DNA of 64,000 nucleotides from NCBI GenBank assembly GCA_033398695.1, contig CM065812.1:137150858-137214857 (forward strand). Direction: 5' to 3'. Below the pieces are notes generated by a model, which made no database searches, was not told where the DNA came from, and saw only the letters and a list, made by a program, of their open reading frames with translations. Source of the stretch: Orobanche coerulescens (Eukaryota; Streptophyta; Magnoliopsida; Lamiales; Orobanchaceae). Shown one piece after another: positions 21,641 to 31,831 of the stretch (positions are counted from its first letter, which is position 1; each line of letters begins with the position of its first letter). The position numbers and the translations under genes are program-made.

Positions 21641-22741
21641 TGCGGGTACCAAAAGATCTAGTAGTGGCTCCACGTAAGGCCGCACGGTGCCCTTCTTGCC
21701 CACAATCGTAACAAGTCACGTAAGATGCGGGGCAATCACGTCGAATATGCCTGCTCGACCACAATTGTAGCATTTCTTTGATGCATCCGAAATCTGCGAT
21801 GTTGTCCTAACTTCTTTCCGCCTTTAGAAGGATGTGGAGGTTTCTAGCCGAATAAAGGAAGACCGGCCTTGCGGGCCCCACCACTCTTGTTTTCTCGCAG
21901 TTGCCGGTCACCTTCGCTTCTTTGCCTCTACTGATTTCTCCACCGCCGCCTCTTTCATGTCGTAGGCCAGCGCTTTGTCTTGATACTGTCGCAACGTAGT
22001 ACACTCGAATCCGGACATGTACTGCTGAATCTCCGGCTTCATCCACATATCAAAATGAAAAATCTTTTCTGCCTCCGTTCTGACCAAGTGTCGCACACAA
22101 GTCAGCTGATGATTAAAAGTTTTAATTACATCTTTCACAAATGCCTCCGAACTCTGTGGTGAGAAAAACTCTTGGATCTTTGCCTCTCTAACTGGACGAG
22201 GACAATACTGTGCTTCCATCATTAGTTTGAATTCTGTCCAATCCGCATTATGATTCTCGGGTCGAATAGCTTCCCACCAATCAAAGGCCTCCCAGTCCGG
22301 AAAATCTTGGGCAATGGGAACCTTCCGGTCCTCGGGACAGTTAAGACCCGCGAATATCTTCTCCAACTCCTTGAGCCAGTGATCCCAAGTAAGTGCCTCA
22401 GCAGATCCGTCAAATTTTGGCGGGTGCAATTTAACCACCTCAGCAAGCCATCTGTCTCCCCGGTTATCCTCGTGGTGCTGCTGTCCCATCGCCGTCTGCA
22501 TGCGGTCAACGACCTGAGCGAACTGGTTTATCTGCGCCACCACCTGTTGAAGCACTCCCGGCATGTTAGGATTTGCGTCATCATTCGCCGATCCTTGCTG
22601 CCCTCCAGAATGGGAATCGGTTCGACTAGCCGATATTTCTGGGGTAGTTGCGGAATCCTCATGTCTCATGTTACCACGTCCGCGTCCACGACCGCGTCCG
22701 CGTCCACGACCGCGTCCGCGTCCACGACCTCCTCTCAACAT
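21641..22741 (-). pseudogene. G2 gag
   Basis: I start gag at Met 22741 (MLRGGRGRG). The N-terminus is an Arg-Gly repeat of about nine pairs encoded by a 12-bp CGTCCACGACCG-type repeat (about 22676-22735). The capsid part follows: PPKFDGSAEALTWDHWLKEL, YMSGFECTTLRQYQDKALAY. The open frame ends at 21908. Two zinc knuckles lie beyond in broken frames (CYNCGRAG..., about 21770; CYDCGQEGHRAA, about 21700, lacking the last Cys). Confidence 0.83.
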
Positions 22742-22968
22742 ACTGTAAACGCAATTTCTCAATATCCAGAACAAAATTTTTGAAATAAAGTCCGTCAATA
22801 CTCACAAAACAGTAATTAAGTAAAACGGTAGTATAAGAGATTAAGAGACTTACAACCACGGTCCACATGACGACTTCGGCTGAACAGTGATGTTACAAAC
22901 GACCCGTAAATCAAATAACGTAAACAGACCCAACTAAAACCCGACTGCCAAGATATCCATGAATCTTA

Positions 22969-22980
22969 GCTCCGATACCA
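22969..22980 (-). other. Primer binding site of G2
   Basis: Minus strand TGGTATCGGAGC, initiator-Met-tRNA type, five bases inside the 5' LTR end. Confidence 0.8.
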
Positions 22981-22985
22981 TATTC

Positions 22986-25326
22986 TGTAACACCCCGAGA
23001 TATTAGGAAGAATTACAGCGCCGTAAACCCTTTAAGTAAGGATTTACAAGGCTAATAAATAAAAAAAAAAGTAAATCTAAGACATCAATACTGCAGAAAT
23101 TCAAGTTTATGAAAACGTACAACTGGTTCAACGAGTAATTAATACAACCATATCGAATTAATATCAATAAGACACGCGTACTCGAGTACAGAAACCAAAC
23201 CAAGAAGACAAATCTCCAATAACAAAAAACATCACTGAACCCCTTCGTCGTCACGTCGGTACTGTGGCTGTTTCCCTGTTTCTTGGCTACCTGAACATCA
23301 AAACAAATGTCCACCCCCGAAGGGGTTAGCAAAACGATGCTAGTACAAGTATCATATTAAACAATTCGAATATGCATCAACAATACATAACAAGATACAC
23401 CACACGGACTTCCGCTACCGGAATCCGACAATGCGAATCTACAAGATTCCATTACACAGCATGGGTATTCCAATGATCCAGCGCCCTCAGCATAGATCCC
23501 AAGATGATCCCGTCGGACCAACACGAGGTGGAAATAACCCGTCCAATGATCCAGCGCCCTCAGCCTAGATCCCAAGATGATCCCGTCGGACCAACACGAG
23601 GTGGACATCCGATCCAGCGCCCTCAGCATAGATCGCGCAACGTATACAAACACAACTCATGCATACACATATGCCAAATCATTATGTTCATCAACATGAA
23701 CATATAAACACTACATAACGAATATCATGGCAAATAAACGAAGTAAATATCATGTTCAACAACATGAACAATCATACGCATGCTCCAAAAATACCGATAT
23801 TAACATATCATGATACTTGCCTCGAAGATGGCAAGAACGATATACTTCAATGATCTCAACACTCTCGAAAGTCGCCTCCTTCGATCAACGTAGCAAGCTT
23901 GAACCTTAACAAAAGGAATGATATACAAATCATCTCAAGTCGAACAATGGCCCAACAACCGCCTACTACGGCAAAAGCTCAAAATAAACAATCATGCGGA
24001 TTGCTTAGCGCGCGCCACGCATTCTACGTAACGCGGCGCTAAGCCGGATCGTTAGCGACGCTATCGTATAAGACTAGCGTGCGCTAGCCACGGACCGGTC
24101 GACTGGCCGGGTCTCATAACGCACGCTACGACGTTTCGTGCGTTAACCGAACCTCGATAGCGCACGTTAACTCACACATGTTAGCGTGCGCTAATCTTGC
24201 ATGGCGTAATACCGCAAACCAAAATCGGGTTGAATGGTGAAGAACTCATGAATTCTACCGTGATAATACAAGTTATCCTCGGGCATATCATGCTAATAAG
24301 GTTTGTGGAAGTTTTATGATTATGAAATACAAATATACGGATAGTCATCTCAATATCATAATCCATCTACGATCTTCAAGAAATAATCTAAGTTCCGATC
24401 GTCTTACGTTCCAAAACACATGATTCCAACGTGTACAACGTAGAAACTGGGTAATATCCGATTACTGATCATAAATCGATTTGAACATGCTTAGGAGTCC
24501 TTATAATAAGATGGTTCAAAGGTTCATACGATATATAGTGCCGATACGTCAAAGTATCCTTCTAACATGTGATGACCGATTATAACGAAATACTTGTTAT
24601 CCAAACATGATTCAAACTTCCTTAGGAACATTACTAACATCGGTGAAGAATCACCTACCTCAAAGTAGTGAAGAACACGGAGGGAAATGAAGCAATCCAA
24701 CACCGAAGGCTTGAACACCAATCTCCAATGATATACGATCTTCAATCTCGAACTAGGAGGTTGATACGAAGTGTTTAGGACGAAGGGAGTTATGTTCTAA
24801 GTGTAAGAGTTCGGGTTATGGGAGGAGAAAGAACTGAAATCACGAATAGGATGCTGTCCTATTTATAATAAATGGTTATTAGCGCGCGCTAGTCCTCGCC
24901 AGTAGCGTGCGCTAACGGCTGTCTGACTTAACTGGAGTCAGCACTTAGCGTGCGCTATTCACATGCCTGTAGCGTGCGCTAAGGCGTTGACTTGGCTTTT
25001 CCCGAAAGCCGTACAGGTTCATTCGACACAATCCGACAAGGGTCCCCCGGCCAGATCTCACCTACCGCACGTCTCAATCAATCTGACCACGCATAGCGTG
25101 CGCTAATGATCCCCTGTAGCGTGCGCTATGAATCCCTATTAGCATACGCTACACGCAGCCTGTAGCGTGCGCTACATGCACAGAATTTCAACCTTTAAAT
25201 CACATACACGAAATTATACGCTCGACAACAATGGATTATGAAATACGGAGAATAGTACTCAGACAAAAGTACAATCATTACAATATCACAAGTTCCAATT
25301 ACATAACAGAAATCTCGGGTATTACA
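22986..25326 (-). repeat. G2 5' LTR
   Basis: 2341 bp, partner of 15756-18098. TATA box 24860-24867, U3 array 24880-25175, second cluster 24003-24195, hairpins 23313-23342. Differences from the 3' LTR are sparse except in 23990-24190, where substitutions and small indels pile up. Confidence 0.95.
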
Positions 25327-25464
25327 GTCCTCCTCAATCAATCACGTAACGAGACCAAACCTTAACAAAATAAATGATATAGGATTTATCTCACGTCGTA
25401 CGAATGTTTAACAATTCGATTTACGACCAAAAGTTCATAAAATGAAATCTGTCTGAACTGCTTA

Positions 25465-25685
25465 GCGCACGCTAAGTACTCTGCGTAGCGTGCGTTAAGT
25501 TCGCTCGATAGCACACGCAAACAACAAAGCCTAGCGTACGCTAACTATGTATGGTCAGTACTCCACTGGTCAGTCGACTGACTCGTCTGATGGCCTAGCG
25601 TACGTTACGTACCAAACGTGGCGTACGCTAACTCGTGCTCGATAGCGCACGTTAATCTATATAGCTTAGCGTGCGCTATCAGTGC
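25465..25685 (-). promoter_or_regulatory. Second palindrome cluster of G1 LTR
   Basis: About eight units of TTAGCGCACGCTAA type, some TAGCGTACGTTA-like, at 20-40 bp spacing, downstream of the TATA box in transcript sense. Equivalent block in the 5' LTR: 32755-32975. Confidence 0.55.
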
Positions 25686-25689
25686 ATGG

Positions 25690-25714
25690 CAGTTTACTGC
25701 TGAGCAGTAAACTG
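25690..25714. repeat. Perfect 11-bp inverted repeat in G1 LTR
   Basis: CAGTTTACTGC, a 3-base spacer TGA, then GCAGTAAACTG. The same 25 bp are intact at 32983-33007 in the other LTR. G2 has only a decayed trace. It could fold as a strong hairpin. Confidence 0.85.
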
Positions 25715-26504
25715 TTCTCGCCATGATCGAAACAATGAAATCTTTCGTGATAATTCATGTTACCTCCATGAATATAATGTACATACGTTTATGAACGATC
25801 TTACGGATAAAGACAACTTCGGATTCAAGGATATGCATACCAATATAAAACCATATTCCATTCCGACTACAAATCTGCATACGACAAATCGAAAGGCTTA
25901 ATAGTTGATATCAACACCTTTATATCAATCAATATTATCATGCTGAAGTTGTTAAACGTTCCATCTATACTAGATAAATATTCCATGATCAATCCTTTAG
26001 ATTTATCTAACAATAATGATGTTAAAGTCAAGTCCAAGATTGCTATGAAGTCATCTATTAGATTCGGATTACCAATGATAGAAGCTTCCTTTACTTTGTT
26101 CAATGTAATAAGATTTCGAATCATGATGATCATAATCAAGGTACTTAAGGCTTAATCATCTCAAAATTCCAAACATGATATACTTTGGATAATTCATCTA
26201 TGAAAATCCATATCTCGTTAACATGATCATCCAAATCGTTAGAATCCAACTCTAAGTCTGGAGATAGATTAAACATACCTTAATATGATGAAAATCACTG
26301 AATCGTAAGGTAGAATCCGACTCCGGTTGGTTGTATGCCACTCCAAGGTGCTATTCCACTTCAATGATTACTCCCAAGTGATAACCAATATATAAACACC
26401 AACAATATGAGTTCTAAGTATGTAGGAGGGTTATCTCAGCTCTCTGGCCTCTCAAGAATGCAGAAGGAACGAGTAAAATGTAAGCCAAAACGAGTTGTTG
26501 TCCC

Positions 26505-26760
26505 ATTTATAATATTCTGCATTTTAACAAGTTAGCGCACACTGCTAAGCATTCCTTAGCGTGCGCTAATAATGGTTGACTTCAGAATTGTCCGGGCTCA
26601 TCCGCGGGAATCTTATCCGGACCCATGTCCCGGCTGGCGCATGTGCTAGCCGTCCCGCTCAATAATTGAGTTCTTAGCGCACGCAACTCTTACCTGCATA
26701 GCGTGCGCTAATAGTAGCCCGATAGCGCGCGTTAAGATACATTCTTAGCGTGCGCTATCA
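26505..26760 (-). promoter_or_regulatory. G1 3' LTR TATA box and U3 palindrome array
   Basis: Minus strand TATAAAT at 26511-26505. Upstream of it are six palindromic units between 26531 and 26760 (TTAGCGTGCGCTAA, TAGCGCGCGTTAA and others). The 5' LTR equivalent that would drive transcription is 33797-34055. Confidence 0.65.
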
Positions 26761-26912
26761 CGAGTTTACATGAGAAATTTTGCATGCTTCTATACTTATG
26801 TACAATGATATCAATGCAAGAAATATCATACTCCAATAATCAAAACCACCAATCCGAATAATACAGGGTTTGAATACAGATGAAATACACCGTAATAAAT
26901 CCGGATATTACA

Positions 26913-26930
26913 TACTCTCCTACTAAAAAG
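26913..26930 (-). other. Polypurine tract of G1
   Basis: Minus strand TTTTTAGTAGGAGAGTA next to the LTR start TGTAATATCCGG, after CGGGACGAAACTCC. Confidence 0.75.
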
Positions 26931-26947
26931 GAGTTTCGTCCCGAAAC

Positions 26948-28039
26948 TCAAGACGAAAATAGCTCGGGATATCTAGACTTCATATCAGCTTCTGTTTCCC
27001 AGGTGGCTTCTTCCATTCCGTGACGTGACCACTGAACTTTGACCAAAACGATTGGTTTGTTCCTCAGCTGCTTAACTCGACTCTCGAGTATCTTGACCGG
27101 TCTTTCTTCAAACGTCCCATCCTGTTCGACTTCGATCTCGCCCAAATTAATGATATGACTGGGATCTGGTATATACCTCCGTAACTGGGATACGTGGAAC
27201 ACGTTATGAACATGGCACAACGACGGCGGCAATGCCAATCTGTATGCCAATTCCCCAACTCTCTCGAGGATCTCAAATGGTCCGATAAATCTCGGACTCA
27301 GCTTTCCTTTCCTTCCGAAATGAAAGATTCCCCGAGTAGGAGAAACCTTCAAAAGTACGTGGTCCCCAGTACTGAACTCCAATGGGCGACGGCGTACGTC
27401 TGCGTAAGATTTCTGGTGACTCTGGGCGGTCAACAGCCTTTCACGAATCAAGGCTATCTTCTCTCGAGTCTGCACGATCAACTCTGGTTCTGTTCCGATC
27501 AAGTCTGACGAATCGTCCCAACATAGTGGCGATCTACATCTCCTTCCGTATAATGCCTCAAACGGTGCCATCTTAATGGAAGCATGCCAACTATTGTTGT
27601 AGGTAAATTCAATCAACGGTAGGTGAACTTCCCAATCGTTTGACCAATCTAAGGCACAGGCCCTTAGCATGTCTTCCACCGTTTGTATAGTTCTCTCAGA
27701 TTGTCCGTCAGTCTGCGGGTGATAAGTCAGATCGAAGTTCAATTCAGTCCCCAAGGCCTTATGAACTGCTTTCCAAAAGTGAGACACAAAACGGCCGTCT
27801 CGATCAGAAACAATGGTCTTCGGCGTACCATGCAATCGAACTATCTCCGAAATAAATACTCGTGCCAACCTCTCTGGTCCCCACGTATCCTTAATGCCTA
27901 CAAAATGAGCTGATTTGGTTAAACGATCAACTATCACCCAAATCATGTTCATTCCTGTCCTGGTTTTCGGCATATTAGTGATAAAGTCCATCGATATGTC
28001 CTCCCACTTCCATTCAGGAATCGGGAGTGGCTTCAACAT
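26948..28039 (-). pseudogene. G1 integrase with chromodomain
   Basis: 363 open codons covering the whole catalytic core and tail. The DDE triad is visible: Asp in ISMDFITNMP (about residue 18), Asp in [12 protein letters not shown] (about 80) and Glu in DGQSERTIQ (about 115). The [20 protein letters not shown] module follows, and the tail VLVKVQWSRHGMEEATWE plus YPELFSS forms the chromodomain. The frame opens after a one-base loss that separates it from the zinc domain (next entry). It is one of the best preserved domains of this element. Confidence 0.9.
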
Positions 28040-28617
28040 TCGGCAGGCCGTTGATGCTCGATCTTAACCTGCTGACAAGTCAAGCATTTAGAGACATAGT
28101 CCGTTACATCTTTTTTCATGTTGCCCCACCAGAAATTCTGCTTCAAGTCCTTATACATTTTACTGGTGCCCGGGTGGATAGAATAGGGCGAACTGTGAGC
28201 TTCCTTCATAATCGTCTGTTTCAGAACATCATCATCGGGAACGCAGAGTCGGTTCTGAAATCTCAGAACTCCATCATCATGAATTATGAATCCGGGGGCC
28301 TTTCCTTTGATCACTTCATCATGTAACCGAATCATCAGAGGATCATCTGCCTGTCTAGATTTGATTCCTTCAGTTAATGATGAAGTTATCTCCATCACGC
28401 ACAGTTGTCCTTGGACTCTTTGTAACCACACCTCAATTCCTTCACGAATCATCTCTCGTTGAAGGCTAAGTTGGGAGGTCAGCGTCTCTAGAATCTGAAT
28501 AGAAATAGGCTTGCGGCTAAGGGCATCGGCCACTACATTTGCTTTGCCTGGATGATACAAAATCTCCAAGTCATAGTCCTTGATCAGCTCTAACCATCTT
28601 CTTTGCCGCATGTTCAA
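28033..28617 (-). pseudogene. G1 RNase H end and integrase zinc domain
   Basis: 194 codons: RNase H terminal part ([17 protein letters not shown]), linker, then a complete H2C2 zinc domain ([16 protein letters not shown] ... [14 protein letters not shown]). The frame then shifts (ending AEC) where a base is missing at about 28045. It overlaps the next frame by 7 bp as a result of that frameshift, not by design. Confidence 0.85.
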
Positions 28618-28648
28618 CTCTTTCTGACTGAATATGTACTTGAGACTC

Positions 28649-29548
28649 TTATGATAAGATCTGACAGTGAGTCCCGTACAGATAATGCCTCCAGATCTTC
28701 AAAGCAAAAACTACTGTTGCAAGCTCCAAATCATGTGTTGGGTAATTCACTTCATAAGGTTTCAGCTGTCGCGACGCATAAGCGATCACCTTATCATTCT
28801 GCATCAATACGCACCCAAGTCCTTGGTTGGAAGCATCACTGTAAACTATAAATCCTCCAGCCTCGTGGAAGTGATAGAATCGGTGCCGTCGCCTCTTCTT
28901 TAACTCATCAAAGCTAATCTGACACAATTCATTCCACTCAAACTTTTGAGTTTTCTGCAGGAGTCGAGTAAGTGGGCGGGAGATTTTAGAAAACCCTTCC
29001 ACGAATCGACGATAATATCCAGCAAGTCCTAAGAAGCTTCGGACTTCTTTCACGTTCTTTGGAGGCTCCCAATCCATAATTGCTTCGATCTTCTGAGGAT
29101 CTACTCGGACTCTTTCAGCTGACACTACATGGCCGAGGAACATTACTTCCTTTAGCCAGAATTCACACTTAGAAAGTTTGGCGTACAATTGCTCGTTTCT
29201 CAAAAGTTCCAATACAATCCGCAAATGCTGCGCATGTTCTTCCGGGCTCTTAGAATACACCAGTATGTCATCAATGAACACGACCAAAAATTTGTCCAAA
29301 AATTCAATGAACACACGGTTCATCAATTGCATAAATACAGCAGGTGCGTTAGTGAGACCAAACGGCATCACTACAAACTCATAATGTCCGTAGCGAGTTC
29401 TGAACGCTGACTTTGGAACATCAGATTCCTTAATCCTCAGCTGATGATATCCTGATCTCAGATCGATTTTAGAAAATATTGTTGCCCCTTGCAGCTGGTC
29501 AAACAGATCATCAATCCATGGCAACGGATATTTGTTCTTAATCGTCAT
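28649..29548 (-). pseudogene. G1 reverse transcriptase and RNase H
   Basis: 299 codons: [28 protein letters not shown], catalytic FIDD at 29267-29278, [16 protein letters not shown], then RNase H from [16 protein letters not shown] to IWRHYLYG. The frame shifts near 28655, just before the KSLKYIF block. A corrupted stretch at about 28890 (RRRHRFYHF) shows a local indel pair. Confidence 0.88.
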
Positions 29549-29567
29549 CTTGTTCAGCTCTCGATAG

Positions 29568-29888
29568 TCAATACACAGTCGGAGCGATCCATCCTTCTTT
29601 CGGACAAAAGAATCGGCGCTCCTGTGGTGAAACGCTTGGATGAATATAGCCCTTATCCAGTAACTCCTCCATCTGCCTCTTCAGTTCGTACATCTCAGTA
29701 GGTGCCATACGATACGGCGCCTTAGAAATTGGTGTAGCTCCGGGTTCCAGCTCAATGGTAAATTCTACATCTCTTCGTGGAGGTAGTCCAGGTAACTCGT
29801 CAGGAAATACATCTGGAAATTCGTTCACAACAAGAATGGATGAAAGTTCCAAAATTTCGTCTTCTTTCTTCATTGCATAACACCGCAT
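29568..29888 (-). pseudogene. G1 protease-RT linker and RT start
   Basis: Carries [38 protein letters not shown] and [20 protein letters not shown], the start of gypsy RT. The frame shifts after YIHPSVSP because bases are missing in the WGAPVLFV codons (about 29620). Confidence 0.85.
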
Positions 29889-30072
29889 CGATACACTGTT
29901 TCAACAACTGACTTTTCATCGCCTTGATCAATTTTCCTGAGCTTCCCGGTTTCCACCCTTCGAACAATATTTCGGAACCATCGTCAACGATCAGTGAGAT
30001 ATTCCTCCTTCGGTAGTTTACAATTGCTCCATATCGATTAAGCCAATCGTCTCCGAGTATCAGGTCATCTCC

Positions 30073-30351
30073 TTACATTTCTATCACGATCAGATTTGAG
30101 AGCCACTCTCTGCCTCCAAATGATACAGGGAAATTTCTAGTTTCTAAATTTCTGACAATCCTCTCTCCACTCGGTAAACCAACAACATAAGGTTCACAAG
30201 TATGAAAACTGGAAATATTCAAACGATTTACACAAGACAAAGATATAAAAGAATGCGTAGCTCCTGTATCGAATAAAACGCTAACTGGCTGGGAAAGGAT
30301 CTGGACAGTACCTGATGCGACAGTAGCATCCTGATCGTCTGTCCTTCTCAT
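30073..30351 (-). pseudogene. G1 aspartic protease
   Basis: The active site VLFDTGATHSFIS is intact, followed by YVVGLPSGERIVRN. A TAA at 30073-30075 interrupts before the GDDLIL equivalent. 29889-30072 is decayed linker. Retropepsins process gag-pol in particles. Confidence 0.85.
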
Positions 30352-30402
30352 CTCGTACAGACATGGGGGAGCAGATCGAGCACTCGATGTCCCCTTTCGG
30401 TC

Positions 30403-31092
30403 CTATTGTCCTCTGCCTCGTCCGCGGCCAAAATTCTGAGGCATCTGAACACTTTGCTGCGTATGTTGGATACTGGCTTCCTTCTGGACTGGCTGTGGGG
30501 TACGGGCTCTAAAAGACTTTGCAGCCTCTTCACAAAACACTGCCCGATGTCCCTCTCGTCCACAATCAAAACAAGTCATGGCAGGAAGGGGGCAATTCCG
30601 TCGATACTGCCCCGTCTGGGCGCAGTTAAAGCATTTCCTGGTAACATCAGTAATAGTCGATGTCGCTCCGAAGTTCTTTCCGCTCCTAACTGGGTGCGGA
30701 GGTTTCTTGAAAGAGTGAATGGATGACTGGGACTTACGGGCCCCGCTGTTCTTGTGCTCTGTAAAAGTACCAGAGACTTTTTGTTTCTTGGATTCCGAAA
30801 ATTTCTCCATGGCTGCTTCCTTGATCTCATACGCCAACGCCTTATCTTGGTATTGACGGAGTGTGGTACATTCAAATCCGGACATGTACCTCTGGATTTC
30901 TGGTTTCATTCTCATATCGAAATGGATCATCATTTCTGCATCTGTTCTGACCAGATTTCGAACAAATGCCAGCTGCTGGTTAAACGTCTTAATTGCCTGG
31001 GATACTGGCACATCGGAAGGCTGAGCGGAGAAAAACTCCCGAACTTTGGCTTCCCTCACAGGACGAGGGCAATACTGAGCTACCATCATCAA
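30403..31092 (-). pseudogene. G1 gag C-terminal half with two zinc knuckles
   Basis: 229 codons: capsid block YCPRPVREAKVREFFSAQ, YMSGFECTTLRQYQDKALAY, then two knuckles. The first is CFNCAQTGQYRRNC, in which Gln replaces the His ligand. The second, CFDCGREGHRAVFC, is intact. It ends with a GRGRGRG tail. The missing His would weaken zinc binding if it were ever expressed. Confidence 0.87.
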
Positions 31093-31173
31093 TCTAAACT
31101 CTGTCCAATCAGCATCATGGTCTACAGGCCAGATGGCTTCCCACCATTCGGACGCTTCCCCTATCAGAAAATA

Positions 31174-31595
31174 TTACGCGATAGAGGTTCTCCGGTCATC
31201 TGGGCAGTTAATTCCGGCAAATATTTTCTCCAGTTCCTTCAACCAATGGTCCCAGGTGGGAGTCTCAGAAATACCGTCGAAATTCGGTGGTTGCATCTTC
31301 GCCACCTCTTGCAGCCACCGGTCACCTCGATTTCCCATGTCTGGGATCTCTTGCTGTCTCTCTCCCTGTTGTAGTCCCACCGCCACTTGCATTCGGTCCA
31401 CGACTTGGGCGAACTGAGTCATCTGGTTCACCACTTGACGAAGGATCTCTGGTACATCAGGATCTGGTTCGTTATTAATAGATTTTTGCGGCTCGCCTGA
31501 GCTATGACTGGCCTGATTAGAAGGCGACGCTTCCTTTCAAAGATTTCTTCGCAAGGCCCACGACCGCGACCACGTCCACGTCCGCCTCTCAACAT
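31174..31595 (-). pseudogene. G1 gag N-terminal half
   Basis: Start at 31595 (MLRGGRGRGRGRG), a shorter RG repeat than in G2. The frame shifts at about 31550 and is picked up in 31174-31434 (QFAQVVDRMQVAVG, PPNFDGISETPTWDHWLKEL). A stop at 31174 separates it from the C-terminal half. Confidence 0.8.
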
Positions 31596-31814
31596 ACTGT
31601 AAGCATAAATACTCAACATACAGGAAACAACATCGTTCTAATATTCGAGTATAAAGAGACAAAACATGTAAAGAACGAGATAGAGTTTTAGGAACTTACA
31701 ACCACCGTTCGCATGAAGACGTAGGCAGTGCAGTGATGTCATTCACGGCCGGTTACCTCAAAAGACATAACTGACCCCTATTTTAACCCAACGGCCAAGA
31801 TATCCATAATCTTA

Positions 31815-31826
31815 GCTCCGATACCA
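31815..31826 (-). other. Primer binding site of G1
   Basis: Minus strand TGGTATCGGAGC, initiator-Met type, five bases from the 5' LTR. Confidence 0.8.
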
Positions 31827-31831
31827 TATTC

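Larger units (their letters stand above)
15756..25326 (-). mobile_element. Ty3/gypsy chromovirus G2, nested in G1 LTR
   Basis: 9571 bp with a perfect 5-bp duplication GTCCT (15751-15755 and 25327-25331). 5' LTR 22986-25326, primer site 22969-22980, gag-to-chromodomain remnants 22741-18134, polypurine tract 18099-18114, 3' LTR 15756-18098. Both LTRs are about 2.34 kb and look very similar outside the palindrome blocks. It shares domain order and much sequence with G1. Multiple frameshifts and stops disable gag, protease and pol. Its intact duplication and position inside a G1 LTR make it the most recent layer of this stack. Confidence 0.95.
25332..26912 (-). repeat. G1 3' LTR, U3-proximal segment
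   Basis: Continuation of the LTR split by G2; it begins CCTCAATCAATC exactly where 15755 stops and ends GGATATTACA. Contains a palindrome cluster 25465-25685, a perfect inverted repeat 25690-25714, a TATA-like box 26505-26511 and a U3 array 26531-26760. Confidence 0.93.

Noticed and set aside
22250..22783. 177-codon plus-strand frame
   Set aside because: Shadow of G2 gag on the opposite strand; the Ser/Thr repeat is the antisense of the RG minisatellite.
25867..26155. 90- and 71-codon overlapping frames, repeated at 33160-33448
   Set aside because: AT-rich LTR leader of G1, present in both LTRs; no recognisable product.
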